Assembly: GCF_026745355.1 (NCBI RefSeq)
Contig: NC_079208.1
Location: forward strand, 57,085,892-57,149,891
Origin: Beta vulgaris subsp. vulgaris
Lineage: Eukaryota > Streptophyta > Magnoliopsida > Caryophyllales > Amaranthaceae
Direction: 5' to 3'
Length of the DNA stretch: 64,000 nt
This document shows, one piece after another, positions 45,396-56,108 of the stretch. Within the stretch, counting starts at the first letter, position 1. The number at the start of each line of letters is the position of its first letter. The notes below the pieces were generated by a model. The model was not told where the DNA came from and did not search any database. It was given only the letters and a program-made list of their open reading frames with translations. The position numbers and the translations under genes were made by a program.

Positions 45396-45931
45396 TTACT
45401 TCAACAAGAACATAATTGCAAAAAAAACCCAAGACATGAACACAAACAACAACTTCTTCTCAGTGGTGTTGGATTTCAACTCATACAGAGTTTCAGTTGT
45501 GGCAATACCCATTTCCTCAACTTCATCCACCAACTTTTCCTGCTTCATTTTCAACTTCTTTATTTTCTCTCTCAGCAAAATATTCTGATCTTCAAGTTCT
45601 TGAATAAACCCATCCCTTACAAATATCCCATGTTGGAGTTCACCCACATCATCCAACTCATCTGCCCATTTGAAGAACCCACAGGTTGCCTGCCAAAATT
45701 AAACAAAAAAATTAAGTATGCAAACCTAATTAAATACAAAATCCACAAAATTCAAATACTTACAGGCCAATAAGCGCAGCCATAAAACCGTTTGCCTTTT
45801 GTTGGCCCTTCAACCCTAACAACCCTAATGGGCGCAATTTGTTGATGATAACACACCATCTGACCACCACTTTTCGACCTTGTGGACCTAGACCTGTAAG
45901 AAGAAGAGCCAGTTGTGGTGTTCGACGCCAT
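45396..45931 (-). CDS. GRF zinc-finger / coiled-coil / C-terminal membrane protein carried by the MULE
   Basis: Two minus-strand exons: 45764-45931 (ATG at 45931) and 45396-45689, GT-AG intron, phase 0, 153 residues. Residues ~27-67 form a GRF-type zinc finger: C27-Y-H29, then KGKRFYGC (C52), WP, and ATCGFFKWADE (C59); the intron falls inside the finger. Residues ~84-117 are heptad-like (QELEDQNILLREKIKKLKMKQ). Residues 136-152 (LLFVFMSWVFFAIMFLL) form a hydrophobic terminal helix, so the protein looks tail-anchored. GRF fingers in other proteins bind DNA or RNA. The gene lies inside the MULE, convergent with the broken transposase, and has no frameshift. Relation to uncharacterised plant At4g04775-like proteins is my recollection, not a search result. 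Confidence 0.8.
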
Positions 45932-46148
45932 TGAAGAACGCAGGAAGAGATATGAGTAGAGAGAGGAGTAGAGAGATGAGGAGAGATGTGAGCAGGGAGA
46001 TGAGGAGAGATGTGTGGGGGTGGGATTTTAATGGAGAAAATAACGGTCAAAAATTAAATATGGACAGTTGGTCCATTAACCAGGTAATTTTAGGCACGCC
46101 TAAGGCACGTGCCTTTTTTTACCAGTTCTTCCGGTGGTAATAGGTCAC

Positions 46149-46260
46149 CGGGGTATTTTTGGCGTACCACCCCATAGTTGGGGGTATTTAAAAATAAGTC
46201 ATAGTTGGGAGTATTAAAAGCGGACCGGCCAAAGTTGGGGGTATTTTCATCCATTTTTCC
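46149..46260 (-). repeat. Right TIR of the MULE
   Basis: 112 bp, inverse of 40739-40851. It ends exactly at the TSD TTAAAAAAA (46261-46269). Confidence 0.9.
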
Positions 46261-46278
46261 TTAAAAAAATCATATCAG

Positions 46279-46284
46279 TATATA
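46279..46284 (+). promoter_or_regulatory. TATA box of the phosphorylase gene
   Basis: TATATA only 19 bp right of the MULE end, followed after about 30 bp by a CT-rich leader (CTCTCTCTCTCAC at about 46310). Inferred from position and motif. Confidence 0.5.
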
Positions 46285-46309
46285 CATTTTCTGATTCTCA
46301 GTTTACTCC

Positions 46310-47725
46310 ACTCTCTCTCTCACACACTCTCAATTTCTCTCTCTTCAATCAATTCTCGTGAATTGAACCAACGGTAGAGCTTTGAAGCAATCAAAATTCG
46401 GAAGTTAGCGAAAAGAAGTCCATCAAATTCGTGCGATTTATTGTAAATTTTCTCACTTTCATTTCTAAAATTCAATCAAATTCTGCCAAAAAATTTCAGT
46501 TTGTCTGCTATTTCTCCTGTCATTTTCGTCAACTTTCTTTCGCATATTCCTTTTCTATCGCTCTCTAAATTATTCAAAAATATCTCTGCAAATTGCTACT
46601 TTTTTCACAATTTCTTGATAAATAATGCTTCTTCTTACTTGTTTTTAGGTTTTGTTTATCATCTTCTCATCGCTTGGTGCTTGATTTTCTGTGGAATTAC
46701 TTGTAAGTTTCTTTTCTCCTTTAATTATTGTGAATTTTTGATTAATTTGATTATTGTTGTAGTAGTTAATTTTTGTTCATCTGCGTATTTGTAGAATATA
46801 TTATAGTGTTTCAGTTCTGTTTATGTAGTAAAATTTTGCACGATAAAGAAAATGTAGTAAATTGCAATTAATAATATTTTTCATTTTAGTTTATGATGTA
46901 AGAATTTATAGTGTTGCGACATTATATATGTATATGTGATGAATTGCATAAATCGAAAAGTTAGCTTCCAATCTATGTAAGTACTACATAAGGTAGCCGA
47001 TTTTTGCTGATGAAGCTGGAATTTTAGGAGCTTTTATTTGTATTTTGTACTTCATAAGTTCATATCACACTATTTTTGATTTTTGTTTAGTATAGTAGTT
47101 GTTTTTGTGTTACGGAAAAATTGCTAAGAATAATCTCGAATTTAGGCGGTCTTCTTTTCTTGTTAGTCCTAGGCATGAGTTATCACATAATAATGCGAAG
47201 TTTTCGTCAATTTTTTTGCAAAATGGTTCCTTTGGTTCCAAAGGAGTTGATGTTGCGACTTAACTTGCGAGTGCTTATATTAGATCATTTAGATGCTCTG
47301 GTCGCTTGCATTAGAGAAAAAATATAAGATACATTATCTCACGGAGATTCAAATTTGATACTGGTGAACACGAACCATCTTTGAAGTGAATGGTGCAAGC
47401 TTCACATTATGCCAAGAGAGCCTAGACTTGAGATAATTTAATCTTGCAATATTTCTCGTTTAAATTACTTCATCTCATCTAAAAATTTGTTTGTCACAAT
47501 TTTTTTTGAATTCAAGCAAAAATTTCAGACCTTTTCTTGTAATTTGATGAGTGATAAGACTTTCACCTCCAAGTTTAATTCAGATGTCGCTTGCTTCCTT
47601 TCAAGAAAAATCCCTTGGTCTTCATCATTGATAATCAGAGAATAGTTGATTTATTAAAATAATATCTGGTTTGTATGAGATTTCATGTAGAGTCAATTGT
47701 TTGTAGGAGCATCTAACTGCTGCTA
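46310..47725 (+). other. 5' leader and leader intron of the phosphorylase gene
   Basis: A CT-rich leader runs to a donor at 46703 (ACTT|GTAAGT). A long intron ends at TTTGTAG 47706, and the last 19 leader bases precede ATG 47726. The intron is AT-rich with no recognised repeat. Boundaries are by splice consensus. Confidence 0.6.
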
Positions 47726-50700
47726 ATGGGGACGGAGAAGTCCAATGGTGTGTCAAAGCATGAGATTTCTTCGGAATTTCCAGCTGAAGCACATCCTTTG
47801 TCTGAGGAACCAACTGAAATTGCATCCAACATCAACTACCACGCTCAGTTCAGCCCTCATTTCTCCCCTCTGAAGTTTGAGCCAGAACAGGCTTTTTATG
47901 CCACTGCTGAGAGTGTTCGAGATCGTCTTATTCAGGTTCCAAATTATTAGCATTCATGCTATCAATTTATTGGTAGAAAGATTATTAGCTTGCATTTTGG
48001 AGATGTTACATCTGTTCCTTATATTTGTCCGTGGAGAATAATTATTGCTAACAAATAGTACTTGAGAGCATATCATATTCAAAAAGTTGATTGTGGGGTT
48101 GCATACACTTTAACCTACTCCTGAATTCCTGCCCATGAATAGACAGAAGCCTTATTTTGTGAACTATGGTAATGCCTAATGGTATGTGATAGCATGAATT
48201 AGCAATATTAAAGTACGGGAGTTGGGGCTTAGGATTCTCTTTGTACTCGATACAAGTTCATGATTACCTGGGAAGGAAAATGGATATGTTCTCTTCGACA
48301 CCAGTACGCTATTAGGCTTCAGTTGTTCTTAGAGGTACAATAAAATATTGAAGTATTTGGCTCCATTTCTTGGCAGATATTGAAAGGCAAAGAGGGGCTT
48401 ATGTATAGCCATTTGGGTTAGGGTTACTTGTAGACATACATCTAGCTGACTGACGTGCCTTTTATATACTTGAATCAATCTCTGCAGCAATGGAATGAGA
48501 CCTATTTACACTTTCACAAGGCTAATCCAAAGCAGACATACTATTTATCCATGGAGTATCTGCAAGGACGAGCTTTGACAAATGCTGTTGGAAACTTGAA
48601 CATCCAAGATGCTTATGCGGATGCTCTGAATAAACTTGGACATCAGCTTGAGGAAATTGTTGAGCAGGTAATTAGATGGACAAATGTTGGTCTAATCATA
48701 GAGTTACAAAGACCCATAATATTATTGTAATTCCTACTGTTAAATGTGCCGAGTCAGTGGTGCCTATTTATGTCTCCCTGCTGTCTTCATGTGCTTCCCT
48801 GATTACTGCACTTCTGCAACATATGTTTGCCAGGTCTGATATTTATTCTATCTCTGCTCGATCACCCAACATTTGGATTCTGAAAATCTTAATTTTCCAT
48901 TCAACAATGATGCTGATAACCATTGCTAAGTTGCATTGGAAAAATGTTATTCTGAAATATTTATGGTCGTTTTTTGTTACGTTCAATACTAACGCAACTA
49001 GCATACTGAGCTAATAGCAATGGTCTTTTCAGGAAAAAGATGCAGCTCTAGGAAATGGTGGCCTGGGGAGACTTGCTTCCTGCTTTCTGGATTCCATGGC
49101 TACGTTGAATCTTCCTGCGTGGGGATATGGTTTAAGATATAGATATGGCCTTTTCAAGCAGCAGATTACCAAGGAGGGCCAAGCCGAGTCCGCTGAAGAT
49201 TGGCTTGAGGTTCTATCTAAACCTATTATATGTCATGAAACTTTTTCTTTTACCCTAGAAAGATATTATGAAACTAGTTTGAGAGGTCCTATCATCTACA
49301 TTTTGCAGAAGTTCAGTCCTTGGGAGATTGTCAGGCATGATGTTGTGTATCCTGTCAGATTTTTTGGTCATGTTCAAGTCAATCCTGATGGATCGTAAGT
49401 GTCTCTTCAAAATGTTCATCCCATATTAATATAAATGTTTGGTGGGTATACAAATCCATTCATTATTAGCAACCCGAACTTCATCCTATCATGGTCACCT
49501 GCTGAATCAACTCAGTGTCATTACTTTCATCTTTCTATTTGTTCCTTGTCCTCATACATGAGCTTTCTCTTGTGCATTTCAGACGAAAATGGGTTGATGG
49601 GGAGGTTATTCAGGCTTTGGCATATGATGTTCCCATCCCAGGTTACAAGACCAAGAACACTATCAGTCTTCGTCTTTGGGAAGCAAAAGCTTGTGCTGAG
49701 GACTTCAATCTGTTTCAATTTAATGATGGACAATATGAATCTTCTGTCCAACTTCATTCCGGAGCCCAGCAGGTGAGTTGCATCAATACTGTGCAGGATT
49801 TTGTAGCTGTACTCATATAAAATTGCATAATTTAAAGTTTAATGTTTCATTTTTTCATTCTCAGATTTGTGCTGTTCTCTATCCTGGAGATGCTACAGAA
49901 AGTGGAAAGCTATTGCGTCTAAAGCAACAGTTCTTTTTATGTAGTGCTTCTCTTCAGGTTAACTCTAGGGTTTCTTCTATCGATTGATGTGCACTTCTGA
50001 TCCTCATCCATATTATCTCTATTATATAAGCCAAGGGGGGAGCAACGGTTCCTCCGTGGAATATACTTAAATGCCCCTCACAACATAGATTATACATTCC
50101 TATTTTCCACCAAATAACCTTATGGCAGCTAATCAACACCAATCTCATGCATAAACTTGCCAAAACAAATAAAATCAATCAAAAGGATTGGTGTTGTAAT
50201 TAACGTTCTTTATATAAGGGAATGGGGGAGCTATGGTGTCCCCCAATAAATTTACTTAATTGTCCCTTAGTAAATCAACTACTCTACCAAAAAAAAAAGA
50301 TGAAAAGAAAATCAAATTCAAATATAGCATCAAAAAATTAACAAAAAAAATTATATCAATCAAATATTTGATTAATCAATACACAATCAAGTTGTAAATC
50401 AAAAAGGAAAATACAATCAATTAACAAAGTGAAATGATTTAATTAAAACAAAATACTTTGTTGATAAAAATATAAGAAATACTTAGTAAAATCTGCGTAA
50501 CATTCTTTTAACGCTCATCAGTTTTAATTTTAAAATCTTAAAGGAAGTGTAAATAAAATAAATGATAAAAAACGAGTTTGGTTAAGTGATATAGGCTTAA
50601 TCAACAAAATTAGCTAGCCCAAAAAACAAGTCTAATATTCAAATTTTACCTTTGTTTATGCTAAAAAAAGTTATAAATTATGTTCTAAAAAAATGAGGCA

Positions 50701-53700
50701 CGCATCGCGTGCATAAATTGCTAGTCCTTAATATATGATGTTCAACTTTGCATGTAAACCTTGTGGGCCGTGGCTACGGAAAATGCTGATAGACAACATA
50801 TAAGCTTGTGATGCACAGCCATATTTCTATTTGACTGAGTCCCGCTGACATTCTCCACTGCGAGCTTTGGGCTATTCCATCGAATGGGTATCTAGAGAGT
50901 AGCTCTTAAGATTTGTCTATAAGAAATTGGTCCATAAGCCCAATATTTCTGCTCGTCTTTTGCAGCATACTTCAAACTTCATAGCCAGAGCTTCTGTAAA
51001 GTCTGATAAAGCAGTTCTGATGAACCAATATTACCTGTGAAGTTAAAAGTGTAAGGCTGTACACCGGGGGGGGAGGGGGGGGGGTGAAATTTTGCTAGTC
51101 ACTCTACTGTCATACCATTTTGTGGCACTCATGAATTTTGTCACGTACTTGTGTGATTTCTTTGGTATGTATGTTTGACCTCTTATCTACTGTTACAGGA
51201 CATCATTTTCAGATTTAAAGAGAGGAATGACGGAAATGCACCACTTGAGTGGTCTAAATTCCCAAGCAAAGTTGCGGTTCAGCTTAATGATACACACCCC
51301 ACACTTGCAATTCCAGAGCTTATGCGTTTGCTTATGGATGATGAAGGGCTTGGCTGGGATGAAGCTTGGGATGTGACAACCAGGTGATTTACAAAATTTA
51401 TTTGAGTCATGTTGTTTTTCCATATCAAGTACACTGTTATATATGACAGTGAAGCTGACTACAAACAGGGCTATTGCTTACACAAACCACACGGTTCTTC
51501 CTGAAGCTCTGGAGAAGTGGTCACAATCTGTAATGTGGAAACTTCTCCCACGTCATATGGAGATTATATCTGAAATTGACAAGCGGGTAGGTCTTTTTGT
51601 TTCTCTTTTGTGATACTGGGCTACTAGCACGTGCAACTTTATTCTTTATAAAACAGGAAATTGATTGGCCTATGCATGTCATGTTTTGATGTTTTTACAT
51701 ATTTGTGTAACTGTCAATTTAGACCACAATGTCATAGATCCTTATTTGAAAAAAGAGAAAAGGGACTTATCATGAAGGATTAGTACGAAAAGAATATTTA
51801 TTTGTGTTTGGTCAGCGAACTACAAGTTTAACAAGTGTCCTAAACTCCTAATGGAAATTGAGACATTTATCTGGAGTTGAATTATAAAATGCTACTTGTG
51901 GTTTCTTATTTTTTTCACAGTTTGTGGAGATGGTACATTCCACTAGGAATGATCTTGAGGACAAGGTCAACTCTATGTGCATCTTGGACAACAATCCTCA
52001 AAAACCAGTAGTACGCATGGCAAATCTGTGCGTGGTGTCTGCTCATACGGTGAGCTTTATCATCCAATCTACATTGTGAAAAGTCGGCAGAAAGTAGATA
52101 ATTTAGGTTGATATGGATGAAGCCAACTGACTTCACCTGGTTCTGTCTGATATTGCAGGTGAATGGTGTGGCACAGCTGCACAGTGACATTTTAACATCA
52201 GAGTTATTTGCAGACTATGTCTCTATATGGCCTAACAAGTTCCAAAATAAGACAAATGGTATTACTCCTCGCCGGTGGCTCCGGTTTTGCAATTCAGAGC
52301 TAAGTAACATTATCACAAAATGGTTGGAAACTGATGAATGGGTTACTAATCTTGATCTCCTTGTTAATCTGCGCAAAGTAAGTAGTACACTACTACTTAA
52401 TATTGGGTTGCTTATACCACCACTTGAACTCAACAGTATATGATGCTGAATTACATATATTGGTGAACAGTTTGCTGACAATGAGGATCTCCAAGCTGAG
52501 TGGGCTTCTGCCAAAATGGCAAACAAACAGCGCTTAGCACAATATATACATGAAATAACGGGTGTATGCATAGATCCAAATAGCCTTTTTGACATACAAG
52601 TCAAGCGAATTCATGAATACAAAAGACAACTATTAAACATCCTGGGTGCAGTTTACAGGTACAAGAAGTTGAAGGTATGGGCTTCTTGTCTTCTTACATC
52701 TCTCCTTCTGAACTGGTCAGTCTAAGATTCTTGTAACTTAAGCTTTTGAACACTTTGTCACTATTTTAGAGTGAGAACAGACTGCAATGATGATAAACAT
52801 ACCAATTACATGAATACGCTCTCTAGTTAATATGACATTGTTATTAAGGTTGCAAACTCTTAAATGCAATTATTCTTAGCAAGGTTGCTCATGACAGGAG
52901 ATGAGTCCAGATGATCGTAGTAAAACAACACCCAGGACCATCATGATTGGTGGAAAGGCCTTTGCAACATACACAAATGCTAAAAGAATAGTGAAATTGG
53001 TAACTGATGTGGGAGCTGTGGTTAACACGGATCCAGAAGTCAACAATTATCTCAAGGTAATGAACACAAGAAATTCCATCTCTATTTTAGATTGCACTTT
53101 AAATGTAGAATTTCTGCTGATATCTCTGTCAACTTTTTTCATTGATATTTCTCCTATTGATTAAAACCACCTGCATTACTTTTAGGAATTGACAGTCAAC
53201 ACTAAATATTCATCATTGTCTAAGTGACCAGCTTGCTGATTTACTAATCCAGACTTAGCTTCATGGAAATTTTCTGAAGCTCGGTGAGAACAGAAGGGAC
53301 AATTTGTTGTGCCTCTCCTATGCTTTTTAGTGAACAGCATTATCACATTTTGCAGTAATGCTGAAACTAAATAATATTACAATGTGTTGATAACATGTTG
53401 AAACAGGGCATGGCCCAAAAAAAAGAATCCAAGTTTATACATTCTCCATCGAGGCGAGAATTCTTAGATTGCAAGAGAAAACCTAACCAGTGTGAAGATA
53501 TATGGAGACATGTAGGATAGAGGAATTAATTCTCCTGACTTGTGCAATTTGCAGTGTCAACCCATTTGTTACCAGAAATAGCATGTCCTCTCTATCTCAC
53601 AATCGATCATATATTTTGTCAGTGTGTCCTCATTTATCGATGACCTTTTCAAGGCTCTTACTTATTATCTTTTTTTCATAATATTTCAGGTTGTTTTTGT

Positions 53701-55357
53701 TCCGAACTACAATGTTTCTGTCGCGGAAATGCTTATTCCTGGTAGTGAACTATCACAGCATATAAGTACTGCTGGCATGGAAGCCAGTGGAACAAGTAAC
53801 ATGAAGTTTGCCCTCAATGGATGCCTCATTATAGGAACATTGGATGGAGCTAATGTAGAAATCAGAGAGGAAATTGGAGAAGAGAATTTCTTTCTCTTCG
53901 GAGCAACGGCAGATGAAGTACCAAAGCTTCGCAAGGATAGAGAGAATGGACTGGTATCTAGACTACCCACTTTTTCGAACTTTTTGCTGGATCTTTGTAC
54001 AGTCTATCTATATGCAAGCTGCGAGGAATCAAAGCATGATTGCTTATGACTTCCATCTTTAGACCATACCAATTACGTTTAGCTTTTAGTTTTTATCTTG
54101 CTCAGATGCACAAGTTTAATACTACCAAATACAGAACAAAGGAAAAATAAGTTCTATGAATATCATTCTTACTTCAAAAAATATATACTCGTATTGAATA
54201 TTCTTCTTAGTTGAATAGTATCATGTTTAATGCCTTGTTTTTGACATGAATTTATGGTATTTTCGGTGCAGTTTAAACCAGATCCTCGATATGAAGAGGC
54301 TAAACAATATATAAGATCAGGAGCTTTTGGAAGCTATGACTATAATCCTCTCCTTGATTCTCTTGAAGGCAATTCTGGCTATGGCCGTGGAGACTATTTC
54401 CTCGTTGGTCATGACTTTCCAAGTTACATGGATGCACAGGCTAAAGTTGATGAAGCATACAAGTAAGATTGCTCAAGTATCTCAAGTACTTGTCATTTCA
54501 AAAACTTTGTTAACTTCCTGGTCATTTGTCTAAATTTGCCAAGAAAAATGGAATCTATCAAGTTGTAATATGCAACTGATGCAACCACTAATTTCACATG
54601 TTGTAAATATGATAGCTTCTTGAAATTGTGGATGCTAGCTAGTTGATTAAGTCTTACGGAAGCGGTACGAGGTTGCTACCCTTTGTGGCTCTTTATACAA
54701 CCTAGAAAACAGATGTGCAATGCCTCCTACCTATTGAATAATTCGTATATTTGCTCGCCTTCATATGCCTACACAACCCTCACTAACTCGGGTACCATTA
54801 ACTCACTAGAGCCTTGAGAGTAGAATAAACTTGCCCCAAATGCACAACCCTTCTCGTCCCTGTTGGTAATTATATTAAGTCTCCCTTCTCATCCCTGTTG
54901 GTAAGTATATTAAGTCTCCCTTCTCATCCCTGTTGGTAAGTATATTTAGTCTCCCTTCTCATCCCTGTTGGTAAGTATATTTAGTCTTGATATTTGTCAC
55001 GAGTTTCACCTCTTGGCTAAGCCTTGCATTTCTAGACATCAAAGTGGCCGCAGTTGCCACCCCACAAACATGGTGCCTTTAGTTTCTTCCAATGTTTGAA
55101 CGACTTCTTAGATTTGCTGAGGTAGTATTCTTCTCTGCAGAGATCGGAAAAAATGGATGAAGATGTCTATATTAAGCACCGCGGGAAGTGGCAAATTCAG
55201 CAGTGACCGAACAATTGCACAATATGCAAAGGAGATATGGAACATAGAAGAATGCCCTGTGCCAAATAAAAAGGTACATATCTGATTTTGCAATCACACT
55301 TTTTTTATCTACTTTCCCCAATGTTAATGAAATATCTGTATTACCCTGCAGGCATAG
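47726..55357 (+). CDS. PHS2: Alpha-1,4-glucan phosphorylase, cytosolic H isozyme
   Basis: Sixteen coding exons joining in frame, 847 residues: 47726-47935, 48488-48667, 49033-49209, 49309-49394, 49583-49772, 49865-49957, 51199-51383, 51469-51586, 51921-52049, 52159-52377, 52471-52674, 52898-53056, 53690-53953, 54272-54462, 55141-55273, 55352-55357. GT35 family; transfers glucosyl units from glucan ends to phosphate. Landmarks: [67 protein letters not shown], and the pyridoxal-phosphate lysine in [14 protein letters not shown]. It has no transit peptide and lacks the ~80-residue mid-protein insertion of the plastid L isozyme, so it is the cytosolic type acting on heteroglycan. The final exon codes one Ala and stop. 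Intron 6 carries a Helitron. Confidence 0.95.
50016..50724 (+). mobile_element. Non-autonomous Helitron in phosphorylase intron 6
   Basis: Begins TCTCTATTATATAAG at an A|T junction. Ends with a perfect 6-bp hairpin GCACGC-ATC-GCGTGC (50698-50712), 8 nt, then CTAG (50721-50724) before T. It is 709 bp and AT-rich with no Rep/helicase. Around 50205-50275 a second copy of the 5' region occurs (TTTATATAAGG...GGGGGAGC...TACTTAATTGTCCCT, parallel to 50021-50080), so the 5' end is duplicated or nested. Confidence 0.75.
51066..51084 (+). repeat. Poly(G) tract in phosphorylase intron 6
   Basis: A G run interrupted by one A. It is a simple repeat and likely hard to sequence. Confidence 0.9.
54846..54985 (+). 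repeat. Four tandem 35-bp units in phosphorylase intron 14
   Basis: The unit ctcccttctcatccctgttg + gtaagtatattaagt recurs at 54881, 54916 and 54951, with a first diverged copy at 54846. The period is exactly 35 bp. Confidence 0.92.
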
Positions 55358-56108
55358 ATTCCACTCAAGACATTTGTAGTGCAGCAAGTGGGAAACATAG
55401 CAGACCATGCATTTTGCAACAGTGTACCAAGATATAGACATATACATAACTCCAGAAACTGAAGTGAACTAAAATAATTTCGTTTACTAATTCTTCTACC
55501 GTCTACACGCTTGTTTCATTGTATAAGATTTTTGCTTTGATATGTCGTCCAATTTTTTTTGCTTGATCTACTGAATAAACCGAGCAAAGTCGCTTCAGCT
55601 CTGTAAGCTATATTCATCCGGCACACCACAATGTATAATAACATACATTATATGTTAATTGCATGGATCCCTGGTTTAGGCCTGTTCATCATGTGTTCAT
55701 GTCACATTGAAGTGCGTATCAGAAAAAATCAGAATGTTTCGAGCTTACTCCCATTGTACATTCCATATAATTCTACATGTGCATCTCTGCTGGATAGGTG
55801 GATATAGAGATAAATATTGGCGGTCATTGTATTATTTTTTTTCACTGGTCAGATTAATATTGAAAAACACAAAAAGGAACAGAAAAAAAAAGACAGAAAA
55901 GAATTGCAGTGTATGCGCGGGCATAGACCATATCGAATTTAATACATTCAAGAACAATTCCAAACAGTCTACAAGATCGCAACTCGCAAACATAGGTTCT
56001 AATTCATGCAGTCAGACTATTACAGCACAGCGAAGAGTTTATTAGCAACTTGTGCCACAACACCAACTTTGGGCATATAACTAAGAGTAAGATGATATAG
56101 ATTAGTGA
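55358..56108. other. Intergenic region between convergent genes
   Basis: The 3' UTR of phosphorylase (plus) and of SR45a (minus, near 56108-55980). No other element seen. Confidence 0.5.

Larger units (their letters stand above)
40739..46260 (+). mobile_element. Complete Mutator-like element (MULE), 5522 bp, 9-bp TSD
   Basis: Terminal inverted repeats of about 112 bp (40739-40851 and 46149-46260) both start GGAAAAATGGATGAAAATAC and differ only by a one-base G indel in a run. A 9-bp duplication TTAAAAAAA lies at 40730-40738 and 46261-46269. Inside are a plus-strand MULE transposase gene (broken) and a convergent minus-strand GRF zinc-finger gene (intact). The TIRs carry repeated AATACCCCCAACT-type words. 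Near-identical TIRs and a perfect TSD imply recent insertion. Confidence 0.95.

Noticed and set aside
45396..45931. Reading the MULE minus-strand gene as a maize mudrB homolog
   Set aside because: Only the convergent position is similar. The GRF finger, coiled coil and terminal helix do not correspond to anything I can match to MURB.
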